DNA of 34,449 nt from NCBI GenBank assembly GCA_018710835.1, contig DVJC01000022.1, positions 1 through 34,449 of the forward strand, given 5' to 3'. Both the position numbers and the translations under genes were made by a program. This DNA is from Candidatus Limadaptatus stercoravium (GTDB lineage Bacteria; Bacillota; Clostridia; Christensenellales; CAG-917). The first letter of the stretch is position 1, and every line of letters begins with the position of its first letter. Under the pieces are notes generated by a model. It was not told the DNA's origin. It saw only the letters and a program-made list of their open reading frames with translations, and ran no database searches. Shown piece after piece: positions 17,696 to 25,867 of the stretch.

Positions 17696-17801
17696 GAGTG
17701 CCGAACCGAAGGTCCAGCGATTGTTACGTGCGTTGCGCGTCAATCGCGTCGCACTAGACGTAACACTAAGTAGGCACGGGCGTAAATGTGCGAGTGCCGA
17801 A
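17696..17801. other. Pseudoknot-like segment between short direct repeats
   Basis: GCGATTG (17717-17723) is complementary to CAATCGC (17741-17747), and GTTACGT (17723-17729) to ACGTAAC (17758-17764). The pairings interleave, as in an H-type pseudoknot or two competing hairpins. GAGTGCCGAA occurs on both sides (17696-17705 and 17792-17801). Possible structured RNA or small mobile element; no direct evidence of transcription. Confidence 0.45.
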
Positions 17802-17812
17802 TTCCTCCCCTC

Positions 17813-17843
17813 GGGGTCCCCGCCGAAAGTATTTTCGGCGGGG
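17813..17843. repeat. GGGG/CCCC hairpin repeat, copy 9
   Basis: GGGGTCCCC (17813-17821) with CCCCGCCGAAA and TTTCGGCGGGG around GTAT: a perfect 11-bp stem. Relative to copy 3 (78-108) it differs by one base, which turns a mismatched position into a pair. Confidence 0.8.
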
Positions 17844-17967
17844 TGAATCGTGCAGGGATTTCAGTCAGTACCGTTCTCCACTTAATTATATAAGCGCGAT
17901 ATTAAAAGTTTTTGTAGAGGGAAAAAGTTAGTCCCGCATTTTGGGAGTGCGGTAGCTTATTCTGCAC

Positions 17968-17998
17968 GGGGGAGGAAAGCCCGTAGGGAAGGCGGGGG
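17968..17998. repeat. Purine mirror repeat, copy 2
   Basis: GGGGGAGGAA (17968-17977) is mirrored by AAGGCGGGGG (17989-17998) with one mismatch. The surrounding sequence (GGAAAGCCCG.AGGGAAGG, then ATTCCC..CGGGACG.GAAGT) also matches 187-252. Confidence 0.6.
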
Positions 17999-18030
17999 TA
18001 ACAACATTCCCCACGGGACGCGAAGTAATA

Positions 18031-18113
18031 TTTTCGCGACGCGCAGAGTGAGAGGAAGGCATAAATGCAAGAAACCCACGGTGATACCGTGGGTTTTGAG
18101 CGAAAATTGCCTT
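18031..18113. repeat. 83-bp direct repeat, copy 1
   Basis: Nearly identical to 18219-18301. It begins TTTTCGCGACGCGC, contains AACCCACGGT/ACCGTGGGTT (a terminator-type hairpin at about 18072-18096) and ends TTGCCTT. No gene ends near this copy, so its hairpin has no obvious partner. It looks like a duplicated gene end. Confidence 0.75.
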
Positions 18114-18218
18114 GCGGAAAGCAGCGGCGGCGGAAGCCGCCTCCGCGGAGCAAAAATGAGTGAACGAGCGATAGTTTTGCAGCGGAGCGAAAAACGAGGA
18201 GAGAGTGAACGTCCTGCA

Positions 18219-18301
18219 TTTTCGCGACGCGCAGAGTGAGAGGAAGGCATAAGTGCAAAAAACCCACGGTGATACCGTGGGTTTTGAGCGAAAAGTGCCT
18301 T
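18219..18301. repeat. 83-bp direct repeat, copy 2, adjoining galT
   Basis: Second copy of the repeat. Its left part GAGTGAGAGGAAGGCA (18234-18249) is a perfect inverted repeat of 18296-18311, which includes the galT stop codon region. The outer arms and the terminator hairpin form one long nested palindrome. Confidence 0.75.
18257..18285 (-). terminator. Intrinsic terminator of galT
   Basis: On the minus strand, AACCCACGGT and ACCGTGGGTT pair around a 3-base loop and are followed by TTTTTT, about 20 bases after the galT stop. The hairpin lies inside the second 83-bp repeat. Confidence 0.85.
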
Positions 18302-18305
18302 CCTC

Positions 18306-19856
18306 TCACTCCGTGACGCTGCGTATAAACCTGTCGAACCTGTCCTGACCGTCCTCGGTGTTCTTGAACACGGCGGTGGTGTCGAGGATCTTTTCGCAGG
18401 CGGTGTTGATGTAGTCGGTGATGGCGCGTTCCGCCGCTTCCTCGGACATATTCGTTCCGCCGTCGGCGACGAGCTGGGCGATCATGCCGAGATGTTTGTT
18501 GAGGGGATGTCCTTCCTTGGCTATCTCCTTGAAGTCGAGCGGAGTCTTGCCGGTGAGCAAGTCGCGGATCTGCTCGGATTCCCTTTGCAGTCTGCCGGGG
18601 AGGATGAACAGCCCCTGCACTTCGATGATGCCGATGGCTTCCTGTTTGATGTTGTGCAGTTCCTCGGCAGGGTGGAAGATGCCGTAGGGATGCTTTTCGT
18701 CCGTGCGGTTGTTGCGCAGGATGAGGTTGATCTGATACTCTCCGTCGTCGTTGAAGCAGGCGGTGGGAGTGATCGCGTTGTGGGGGGTGGAAGTGCCGTC
18801 CGCATTCTCGGTGCGGCAGATTATGTTCGCGCCTTCGTCGGAGTAGCCGCTCCATGCGCTGCGGAACCTTTCCGCCGCCTCAAGGATCTGGGCGCGGTTC
18901 TTGCTCTCCAGCCGTATTACGGAATTGTACCAGTCCGCGACGGAGACGTTCACGTCGGGGAAGTCCTTCATGAGGTAACGCTTGCGCGCGCCGGCGGCGA
19001 AGATGGGCAGCACTTTTTTACCGCCCTGATAGTGGTCGTGCGCGAGTATGGATCCGCCCACTATGGGCAGCGCGGCGTTGGAGCCGATGAAGTAGCCGGG
19101 GAAGAGATCCACAAAGTCGAGCATACGGCGGAATGTCGCGGCGGTCACGTTCATGGGGCGGTGTTCGCGCGCGACGGCAATGACGTGCTGTTCGAAGTAG
19201 ACGTAGGGAGAGAATTGCATGAACCACTTCTCGCCGTCCAGCTCGAAGGGTATGGTGCGCAGCGTCTGACGCGCGGGATGCGCCGCATTGCCCGCAAAGC
19301 CCACGTTCTCGGCGCAGAGCATGCACTTGGGATAGCCTGTCTTTGCCTCTTTTGCGCGCCTGACCTCTTCAGGCGTTTTTTCGGGCTTGGCGAGATTGAT
19401 TGTGATAATGATCTTGCCGCGCGGGTTGTCGTACTCCCACTGCACGTTGCGGTCGATGTCGGGACGGCGGATATACGCCGATTTTTCGGAAAGATCTTCG
19501 AGCCATTCGGCGGCTTTCATACTGCCGTCGTGCGCGGCGATGTTGTCGAAGGTCTCTATCACTTTGGAAGGAGCCGGCGTGAGCGCGCCCATAATGCGCG
19601 TCTCGAACAGCTGACGGTCGCTCTCTTCGCACAGGTTTTTCCGCACCGCGTATTCGGACAGCGCGGCGAGAGAGGAGTAGAAGTCGTACTTGTCCGCCGG
19701 CGCGTCCGCCGGTTCGGTAAGTCCGAGCATGTCAAGCAGCGTGTTGGTGGCGTAAACCACGTCCGCTTCGTCCATATGCAGGTTGTCGACAGCATAGTCG
19801 ACAAGGTTGGCGACATTGATCCTGGCTAGTTCTTCAAACGATTTGCGCGGAGACAT
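18306..19856 (-). CDS. galT: UDP-glucose--hexose-1-phosphate uridylyltransferase (type 2)
   Basis: A 516-residue GalT of the Firmicutes type, which exchanges UMP between UDP-glucose and galactose-1-phosphate in the Leloir pathway. GGSILAHDHYQGG contains the active-site His-x-His-type segment of this branch; CMLCAENVGFAG and the HNAITPTA region are also family-like. I prefer ATG 19856, preceded by AAGGGG at a suitable distance, over the in-frame ATG 19877, whose ribosome site would be only two bases away; the longer form would be 523 residues. It is divergent from galK with interleaved promoters. Its last codons form part of a 16-bp inverted repeat with the terminator region. Confidence 0.92.
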   Translation of the reverse strand: MSPRKSFEELARINVANLVDYAVDNLHMDEADVVYATNTLLDMLGLTEPADAPADKYDFYSSLAALSEYAVRKNLCEESDRQLFETRIMGALTPAPSKVIETFDNIAAHDGSMKAAEWLEDLSEKSAYIRRPDIDRNVQWEYDNPRGKIIITINLAKPEKTPEEVRRAKEAKTGYPKCMLCAENVGFAGNAAHPARQTLRTIPFELDGEKWFMQFSPYVYFEQHVIAVAREHRPMNVTAATFRRMLDFVDLFPGYFIGSNAALPIVGGSILAHDHYQGGKKVLPIFAAGARKRYLMKDFPDVNVSVADWYNSVIRLESKNRAQILEAAERFRSAWSGYSDEGANIICRTENADGTSTPHNAITPTACFNDDGEYQINLILRNNRTDEKHPYGIFHPAEELHNIKQEAIGIIEVQGLFILPGRLQRESEQIRDLLTGKTPLDFKEIAKEGHPLNKHLGMIAQLVADGGTNMSEEAAERAITDYINTACEKILDTTAVFKNTEDGQDRFDRFIRSVTE

Positions 19857-19882
19857 AAAACCCCTTAACACCCGCATTTCCC

Positions 19883-19911
19883 TTGCAAACGGAATAATGC
19901 TGTGCTATCAT
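19883..19911 (+). promoter_or_regulatory. Promoter of the galK-lgt-pncB operon
   Basis: TTGCAA (19883-19888), a 17-bp spacer and TATCAT (19906-19911). The start is expected near 19918, and GGAG (19937-19940) precedes the galK ATG by nine bases. Confidence 0.6.
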
Positions 19912-19927
19912 TAAAAATACTGTTTAT

Positions 19928-19956
19928 ATTATATATGGAGAAACAGACAATGGCAA
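19928..19956 (-). promoter_or_regulatory. Promoter of galT
   Basis: On the minus strand TTGCCA (19956-19951), a 17-bp spacer and TATAAT (19933-19928). Its -35 box overlaps the first codons of galK. The start is expected near 19921, almost coincident with that of galK. Confidence 0.6.
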
Positions 19957-21221
19957 CGATTTCGACGGATAATTTTGAAAAGAATGCCCCCGCGGCCGGC
20001 GTCCTGCGCGCTCTTTACGGCGATAAGGCGGAAAAGCACGCGCCCCGTTTCGGCAAACTCGCCGCGCGCCACGCCGAGACTTTCGGCATCGGGTGCACGG
20101 ACTTTTTTTCCTCTCCCGGCCGCATAGAGATAGTGGGCAACCACACCGACCACAACGCCGGCAAAGTGCTTGCCGCGGCGATCACCGTGGACACTCTGGC
20201 GGCGGTCCGTCCGCGCGAAGACGGGCTTATCGAAGTCAAGTCCGAGAACTATCCCATGCTCCGTGTGTCGCTCGACGACCTTGCCTTCAGACAGTCTGAG
20301 CTGGGCACGTCCGTCGCGCTCATCAAGGGCGTCGCGGAATATTTCATCCGTGCCGGCAAAAGAGCGGGCGGTTTCACCGCGTGCATGGACTCCTGCGTGC
20401 CCAAGGGCAGCGGCGTGTCATCGTCGAGTTCGTTCGAACTTATCATTGCCGAGATATTCAATTACTATTACAACGACGGACGGCTTTCACCGATATTCAT
20501 GGCGAAAGCGTCGCAATATGCCGAGAACGTCTATTTCGGCAAGCCGAGCGGACTCATGGACCAGAGTGCGATCGCTCTCGGCGGCGTGAACATGATCGAT
20601 TTCCGCAGCTTCGACGATCCGGAAGTGGTGGGAGCCAGGTGGGACTTCGACGACCTCGACATTTACGTCGTGGCGACGGGGGGCGACCACAGCGACCTCA
20701 CCGACGACTACGCGGCGATCCCCGCCGAGATGAAAGCGGTGGCGGAGGCGCTGGGCGGCAAAGTCCTGCGCGATATACCCGCCGACAAGTTCTACGCCGC
20801 GGAGGACGGACTGCGCGGCACGCTCCCTCCGAGGGCATTGCTCAGGGCGGAGCACTTCTATGAGGAAAATCTCCGCGTCGAACGCGCGCTGAAAGCGGTG
20901 GGCGACGGCGACGAGCAGGCGTTCCTGAAGGAAGTCAACGCGTCGGGCGAAAGCTCGGCTGTCAAACTGCAGAATCTTTACTCCGAGCGCGGCGACCGCT
21001 CGATCGAGGAAGCGCTCGAAAAAGCCTCGCACATCGACGGCGTGCTCGCAAAGCGCGTGCACGGCGGCGGATTTGCCGGGACGATACTGCTTTTTGTCGC
21101 AAAAGACCGTTCAGACGCCGTAAACGAGGTGCTCAACGCCGAATTCGGCGCGGATAACGTATTCCGACTCTTTATACGCGAATCCGGCGCGTGCCGCGTT
21201 CCGTTCACGGAGGAGAAATGA
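19950..21221 (+). CDS. galK: Galactokinase
   Basis: A 423-residue GHMP kinase that phosphorylates galactose at C1. The galactokinase signature is GRIEIVGNHTDHNAG (57-71); the variant GNHTDH, rather than GEHTDY, is usual in clostridial members. The phosphate-binding loop is PKGSGVSSSSSF (151-162) and the third GHMP motif is GGGFAGT (372-378). ATG 19950 is used because GGAG lies nine bases upstream; in-frame ATGs at 19902 and 19935 fall within the promoter or leader. It is divergent from galT and overlaps lgt by ATGA. Confidence 0.92.
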   Translation: MATISTDNFEKNAPAAGVLRALYGDKAEKHAPRFGKLAARHAETFGIGCTDFFSSPGRIEIVGNHTDHNAGKVLAAAITVDTLAAVRPREDGLIEVKSENYPMLRVSLDDLAFRQSELGTSVALIKGVAEYFIRAGKRAGGFTACMDSCVPKGSGVSSSSSFELIIAEIFNYYYNDGRLSPIFMAKASQYAENVYFGKPSGLMDQSAIALGGVNMIDFRSFDDPEVVGARWDFDDLDIYVVATGGDHSDLTDDYAAIPAEMKAVAEALGGKVLRDIPADKFYAAEDGLRGTLPPRALLRAEHFYEENLRVERALKAVGDGDEQAFLKEVNASGESSAVKLQNLYSERGDRSIEEALEKASHIDGVLAKRVHGGGFAGTILLFVAKDRSDAVNEVLNAEFGADNVFRLFIRESGACRVPFTEEK

Positions 21222-22306
21222 ATCTGCTGTCGGCAATCAACAAGATAGCCTTCACCATAGGCAATCTCGAAGTCGCGTGGTACGGCATCATCATCGTGAT
21301 CGGCATGATCGCGGGGCTTACCATCATCTGCTTCGAGTGCAAGCGCGTCAATCTCAACGTCGACGACGCGGTGGAACTGTTCCTGTGGGTGATCCCGCTT
21401 GCGGTGGTGTTCTGCCGCGTGTTCTACGTCGGCGCGCGCCCCGACGTCTATTTCCCCGTCGAGAGCTGGAGCGATTTCGTGGATCTCATCGCGATATGGG
21501 ACGGCGGCATCACCATCATCGGCGGACTTGTCGGAGGTCTCATCGGCGCAAGCATATTCGCGTACCGTATGCGCAGGAAGTGCAATTTCGGCAACGTGGT
21601 AGACCTCATCGTGGTGCCGCTTCTCACAGGGCAGATAATAGGCAGACTCGGCAATTTCGTCAATCAGGAGGCGTTCGGCATTCCGATCACCGATCCGCGC
21701 CTCCAGACATTCCCGTTCGCGGTGTGGATAGACCAGCCGCAGGGGGTGGAGCCGGAGTATCACGACCTCGTCTATTCCAACGTGCCGGGGTGGTTCGCCG
21801 CCACGTTCTTCTACGAGATGGTGTGGAACTTCATCGGCGCGTGCATCTTCTTTGCGATATGGCGCAAAAACAAGCGTTTTCCCGGCATACTCGGCTTCTG
21901 CTACTTCTTCTGGTATTTTCTGGGCAGAGCGTGGCTGGAGTCGCTGCGCATAGACGCGGTGCCCGTCACGCAGGTCGCGTGCATAGTCGTCGTGCCCGTG
22001 GCGCTGCTGCTCGGCGCGGCGTACATCCTCGTCTGCATGTCGCGGCAGAGTTTCAGAAAAGTAAACAACGCCGTGAAAGACGGCAGACTCGGCATCACGG
22101 AGCTTGACAGCTTCGACGTGGCTAATTACAAGTTCGCCTTGCGCCGCATAGCCAAGGGCGGCGCGTTCTTCCGCCGGTTCTACGAAGCGGACGACGTACC
22201 CGTGGCGAAACTCGACGACGGGGATTACATCAAAAAGGTGCGCGTCGCGTGGAAACTTCCGAAATACCCCGCGGAAAAGATCTCGTCTGAGGAGAAGAAA
22301 CAATGA
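21218..22306 (+). CDS. lgt: Prolipoprotein diacylglyceryl transferase
   Basis: A 362-residue multi-pass membrane enzyme that transfers diacylglycerol from phosphatidylglycerol to the lipobox cysteine of prolipoproteins. The Lgt signature GRLGNFVNQE spans 142-151, and the later FFWYFLGRAWLESLR carries the conserved Arg/Glu pair. At 362 residues it is longer than most Lgt proteins (about 270-300). The extra part is a charged cytoplasmic tail of about 80 residues (RQSFRKVNNAV... to the end) whose role I do not know. GGAGGAGAA precedes the start, which overlaps the galK stop; its own stop overlaps the pncB start. One likely substrate is encoded at 24791-25798. Confidence 0.92.
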   Translation: MNLLSAINKIAFTIGNLEVAWYGIIIVIGMIAGLTIICFECKRVNLNVDDAVELFLWVIPLAVVFCRVFYVGARPDVYFPVESWSDFVDLIAIWDGGITIIGGLVGGLIGASIFAYRMRRKCNFGNVVDLIVVPLLTGQIIGRLGNFVNQEAFGIPITDPRLQTFPFAVWIDQPQGVEPEYHDLVYSNVPGWFAATFFYEMVWNFIGACIFFAIWRKNKRFPGILGFCYFFWYFLGRAWLESLRIDAVPVTQVACIVVVPVALLLGAAYILVCMSRQSFRKVNNAVKDGRLGITELDSFDVANYKFALRRIAKGGAFFRRFYEADDVPVAKLDDGDYIKKVRVAWKLPKYPAEKISSEEKKQ

Positions 22307-23757
22307 CAACACCTCTTTCGGCGGAACGCAATCTGACCATGCTCATCGACCTCTATCAGCTCACGATGGCCAACGGCTATCTGCAGAAGGGACTGAGCGA
22401 AAAGAGGGCGGTTTTCGACCTGTTCTACCGCGGGAGCGGCGGCTATTCGTACGCCGTGGCGGCGGGACTGGAGCAGGCGGTGCAGTATCTTAAGGATCTG
22501 CGTTTCGAGGAAAAAGACCTTGCGTACCTCCGCTCCCTCGGCATATTCCCCGACAACTTTCTGGAAAGGCTGAAAAACTTCCGTTTTACGGGGGATGTCC
22601 GCGCCTTGCCGGAGGGGACGGTGTTTTTCCCTTCCGAGCCTATCCTGACGGTATCCGCGCCGATATTCGAGGCTCAGCTCGTCGAAACGGCGCTGCTCAC
22701 CATCATCAACCATCAGACGCTCATTGCGACTACGGCGGCAAGGCTGTGCGCATGTACCGACGCGAAGATACTGGAATTCGGTCTGCGCCGCGCGCAGGGA
22801 CCCGACGCGGGCACTTACGGGGCGCGCGCCGCGTATATCGGCGGCTGCCGCTCCACGTCCAACGTGCTGGCGGGGGAGATGTTCGGCATAGCGGTCGCCG
22901 GCACGCATTCGCACAGCTGGGTGATGACTTTTCCCACCGAGCTGGAAGCCTTCGAAGCGTATGCGGAGATATATCCCGACAACTGTCTGTTGCTCGTGGA
23001 CACTTACGACACGCTGAAGAGCGGCGTGCCCAACGCGATCAAAGTGTTCGACCGGCTGAAAGCCGAGGGGCACAAGCCCGTCGGCATACGCCTCGACAGC
23101 GGCGACCTTGCGTACATCAGCCGCGAAGCGCGCAAAATGCTGGACGCGGCGGGGCACTCCGACTGCAAGATATTCGCCTCCAACGACATCGACGAAAACG
23201 TTCTGCTCGCGCTCAACTCGCAGGACGCCAAGATCGACGTGTACGGCATAGGGACGAAGCTCATCACGAGCTTCTCCAACGCGTCCCTCGGCGGCGTTTA
23301 CAAGCTGTGCGCGATCGAAGAGGGCGGCGTGCTCGTGCCCAAGATCAAGGTGTCGGACAGCCATGACAAGACTACGGACCCCGGCGTGAAAAAGACGGTG
23401 CGCATATATCGCGGCGGAATGGCGGCGGCGGACCTCATCTGCCTTGCGGACGAGAAGATAGACACTTCGCGTCCCCTCACGATATTCCACCCCGAACAGA
23501 CGTGGAAGCGCACCACGTTCAAGGACTTTACGGTGAAGGAGCTCATGACCGACGTCATAAAGGACGGCGAACTTGTCTGCAAACTCCCGACGCTGGAGGA
23601 GATAGGCGAACACCACGACCGCTCGAAGGAGGAATTTTTCCCGGAATACAAGCGCGTCGTCAACACGCAATATTACAAGGTGGACCTCAGCGAGAAGCTG
23701 TGGAAACTCAAGCACGACCTGCTCAACACCGTGCCTTATCAGAATGCCGCCGACTAG
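22303..23757 (+). CDS. pncB: Nicotinate phosphoribosyltransferase
   Basis: A 484-residue NAPRTase, the normal length of the bacterial long form. It makes nicotinate mononucleotide from nicotinate and PRPP in NAD salvage. Family segments include TDLYQLTMA-like IDLYQLTMANGY near the N-terminus, EFGLRRAQGPDAG, GTHSHSW with His202 and His204 near the phosphorylated-histidine region, DTYDTLKSG, and RLDSGDLAY. It is third in the galK-lgt-pncB operon, coupled by ATGA, and followed by a strong terminator. The three enzymes share no pathway. Confidence 0.93.
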   Translation: MTTPLSAERNLTMLIDLYQLTMANGYLQKGLSEKRAVFDLFYRGSGGYSYAVAAGLEQAVQYLKDLRFEEKDLAYLRSLGIFPDNFLERLKNFRFTGDVRALPEGTVFFPSEPILTVSAPIFEAQLVETALLTIINHQTLIATTAARLCACTDAKILEFGLRRAQGPDAGTYGARAAYIGGCRSTSNVLAGEMFGIAVAGTHSHSWVMTFPTELEAFEAYAEIYPDNCLLLVDTYDTLKSGVPNAIKVFDRLKAEGHKPVGIRLDSGDLAYISREARKMLDAAGHSDCKIFASNDIDENVLLALNSQDAKIDVYGIGTKLITSFSNASLGGVYKLCAIEEGGVLVPKIKVSDSHDKTTDPGVKKTVRIYRGGMAAADLICLADEKIDTSRPLTIFHPEQTWKRTTFKDFTVKELMTDVIKDGELVCKLPTLEEIGEHHDRSKEEFFPEYKRVVNTQYYKVDLSEKLWKLKHDLLNTVPYQNAAD

Positions 23758-23784
23758 CCTGCGGCGCAAACGGACGTAAAAACA

Positions 23785-23813
23785 AAAACGCGGCTTTACC
23801 GCCGCGTTTTTTT
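23785..23813 (+). terminator. Intrinsic terminator of the galK-lgt-pncB operon
   Basis: AACGCGGC and GCCGCGTT form a stem around TTTACC followed by a run of seven T, about 30 bases after the pncB stop. Confidence 0.9.
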
Positions 23814-23929
23814 GTATAAACGCCGCGGAAGCGCATATGACGGCGAAAGACAAGCTTCGCGGTTTTTCGTGCGCGACGGAAGTTCCGCGCCGCGCGCGCA
23901 AGGGTATAATCGCATGTAAAGGAGCGGTT

Positions 23930-24661
23930 ATGAAGAAAAAGAACAAGATGCAGCCGCGTTTCGCGTTGGTGCGGCGCGGTTATGACGTGGATTCCGTAGA
24001 GGCGTACATCAGTCTTGAACGCGAGAAGGCGGACAGGGCGGGGCTTGAACAGAAAGAGCGCATACGCGTCCTTAAGGCGCAGTGCGACAGGCTGAACGAG
24101 GAGCTTTCGGTGTACCGCGACAGGGAGGAGCAGATCAAAGGCGCGCTGCTGGCAGCCGGCGAACAGGCGGAAAAGACCGTGCTGGACATCAAGCTGCGCT
24201 ATGCGATGGAGCTGGAGCGGCTCAAACTTTTCCGCGCGAAGTGGACGGGCGCGTACGAAGAGATAAAGAAGAGGTACAACTTCTCCAAGGACGCGCTCAA
24301 TATGGAGAGCGTCGCGGTGTCCGTCAAGCTGGAACTGGAGCGTTTTCTCGCGCAGGACTTTTCGCTGGACCGCGGAGGCTCGGCGGGAGAAGAGGAGGAG
24401 GCCTTCAAGGCTGAAGCGGAGCGGCTCTCCGAAGAGGACGGACAGGTGAAGGAGCTGAAACGGCAGCTGCTGAGAGCCGCCGAACGGAAAGACAAGGAGG
24501 AGAAGCTCGAAGCCGCAAGAAAGAGTGCGGCGACTTCCGCGCCTTCCGCCGGGGCGGAGGGAGGAGAGGTGCAGCCCGCGGCGGCGTTTTCGCTGGAAGA
24601 GGCGAGGCACCCCACCGAAAGTCTTGCGGAGATATGCCGCTATCTCGGCCTCGGCAAATAA
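23930..24661 (+). CDS. DivIVA-domain coiled-coil protein
   Basis: A 243-residue cytoplasmic protein. Residues 8-30 (PRFALVRRGYDVDSVEAYI) match the N-terminal DivIVA/GpsB signature that binds curved membrane. A long charged coiled coil follows (about 30-190) and an Ala/Ser/Glu linker (about 195-225). It ends with a short hydrophobic patch (SLAEICRYLGLG). DivIVA-family proteins place division or cell-wall proteins in Gram-positive cells; the length and tail differ from canonical DivIVA, so it may be a paralogue. AAGGAG (23919-23924) lies five bases before the ATG. TATAAT (23905-23910) is the probable -10 box, with no convincing -35. Confidence 0.8.
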   Translation: MKKKNKMQPRFALVRRGYDVDSVEAYISLEREKADRAGLEQKERIRVLKAQCDRLNEELSVYRDREEQIKGALLAAGEQAEKTVLDIKLRYAMELERLKLFRAKWTGAYEEIKKRYNFSKDALNMESVAVSVKLELERFLAQDFSLDRGGSAGEEEEAFKAEAERLSEEDGQVKELKRQLLRAAERKDKEEKLEAARKSAATSAPSAGAEGGEVQPAAAFSLEEARHPTESLAEICRYLGLGK

Positions 24662-24687
24662 GACGGCAAAGCCGCGCCATACCGCGC

Positions 24688-24721
24688 AAAAGACCTCCGG
24701 GAATGTACCCGGAGGTCTTTT
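24688..24721. terminator. Bidirectional terminator
   Basis: AAAAGACCTCCGGG and CCCGGAGGTCTTTT form a perfect 14-bp stem around a 6-base loop. It serves the DivIVA-domain gene (+) and the convergent lipoprotein gene (-). Confidence 0.92.
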
Positions 24722-24790
24722 CGGCGCAATATGTTTTTCGCCGCCGCGCTCCGCGCGCGGGACGGCGGCGGACGGGGCTTATTCGCCCGG

Positions 24791-25798
24791 TCAGATCAGG
24801 GAAATGCCGCTGAGGGTATAGGTCACCGACTGTGCGTTGCCGTCGGCGTCGTTGTACGGTTCGACTATACGCACGAGCACGTGGGGCAGCTCCCACCATC
24901 CGTTGTCGTAGGTGCTGAGGAGCGTTTCGGTGCGGTCGTCGGATATGGCGGCATATACGGGACGCACGGAATAGTACAGACTCTGCGACGCACCCGACAC
25001 CGTCGTGGCGCGGGAAAGCGACGCGCGGTAGCATTCGACGGAAGTGGTTTCGGAGGAGATTTCCGCACCGTTTTCGTCCTGTCCCACGGAGGGGAACGCC
25101 AGCCCTTCTATGTTTTCGGTGCCGCTGACGGACAGCGTGAGCGAGGCGGAAGTCTGTTCCGTCGCGTTGATCACCGCCGTGCTGAACGAGAATGAGAACG
25201 AAGTGCCGAATGTGGACACGCCGCGCAGACTCTGGTGGAATTCGTTGTTGTCGTAAAACACCGATCCGAGCCCGACCGAGCCGGTCTTTGCTTCGCCGCC
25301 GTTGACGACGAGGGTGTACGAGAGGGTATTGCCGCTGTAGGTGCCGTTCATGCGGAGCGCTTCCGTGTCGTTCACGGTTTCGCTGCGGAAAGTCGCGGTG
25401 GGCAGGAGATAGTTCGCTCCGTCCGTGAGAGAGAAGTAGCATTCCGTGACGTATACATACGCCGTGCCGTCGAGAGTGGCGTTGAGAGTGCTGCGGATGA
25501 GGTAACCTTCGCGCTGTTCTATCGTAGTGTCGCCCACGGTGACTTTGTAGGGGTTGTAATACGGGCTGTTCTCGTCGCCGTTGTAGGCGGCGTGATAGAA
25601 TATCTCGCTCACATAAGTGCCTTCCGTGCCTTCGGACGCGCTGTCGTCCACGACATAGGTGTACTTTTCGTACGGACGGCCTTCTTTCCATGCGTCGACC
25701 AGCTGCCCCTGCGTGGTGGCGTTGTTGCATGCGGCGAGCGTGAATGCAAGCGCGGAGATCACTATAACGAGTATCAACAAAGATGCTGTCTTTTTCAT
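24791..25798 (-). CDS. Predicted lipoprotein of unknown function
   Basis: A 335-residue secreted lipoprotein. The signal peptide MKKTASLLILVIVISALAFT is followed by the lipobox LAAC with Cys24 as the lipid-bearing residue, so the protein should be processed by Lgt. The mature part is rich in Thr, Ser, Tyr and Asn and looks beta-strand-rich. I recognise no domain. A longer frame extends upstream to 25927, but ATG 25798 gives the signal peptide and lies right behind a promoter. The promoter places the transcription start about three bases before the ATG, with no ribosome site, so the mRNA is probably leaderless. Divergent from addB. Confidence 0.82.
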   Translation of the reverse strand: MKKTASLLILVIVISALAFTLAACNNATTQGQLVDAWKEGRPYEKYTYVVDDSASEGTEGTYVSEIFYHAAYNGDENSPYYNPYKVTVGDTTIEQREGYLIRSTLNATLDGTAYVYVTECYFSLTDGANYLLPTATFRSETVNDTEALRMNGTYSGNTLSYTLVVNGGEAKTGSVGLGSVFYDNNEFHQSLRGVSTFGTSFSFSFSTAVINATEQTSASLTLSVSGTENIEGLAFPSVGQDENGAEISSETTSVECYRASLSRATTVSGASQSLYYSVRPVYAAISDDRTETLLSTYDNGWWELPHVLVRIVEPYNDADGNAQSVTYTLSGISLI

Positions 25799-25807
25799 AA
25801 TATCGAA

Positions 25808-25836
25808 ATTATAACCCAAATACGCGCGCGTCGCAA
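25808..25836 (-). promoter_or_regulatory. Promoter of the lipoprotein gene (leaderless)
   Basis: On the minus strand TTGCGA (25836-25831), a 17-bp spacer and TATAAT (25813-25808). The start is expected near 25801, about three bases from the ATG at 25798. Confidence 0.7.
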
Positions 25837-25867
25837 CGGATTTGCCGCAAATGCGGAAATTAAGCGG

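Larger units (their letters stand above)
17094..18305. repeat. Intergenic repeat island
   Basis: About 1.2 kb without a credible gene. It contains two long-loop hairpins with a conserved core (17124-17185, 17386-17450), six GGGG/CCCC hairpins, a nested perfect hairpin (17646-17681), a pseudoknot-like segment (17717-17764) and a purine mirror repeat (17968-17998). Two 83-bp direct repeats with a terminator hairpin (18031-18113, 18219-18301) complete it. The 16-base word CAAATATCGCGGTTTT occurs at 17200-17215 and 17502-17517, and TCGAAGACGGA occurs twice, near 17531 and 17573. Short open frames here translate repeats and have no ribosome sites. Confidence 0.75.

Noticed and set aside
17110-18250. 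Short open frames of 60-100 codons in the repeat island
   Set aside because: They run through the hairpins and 83-bp repeats, have no ribosome sites and translate palindromes; repeats, not coding selection, explain them.
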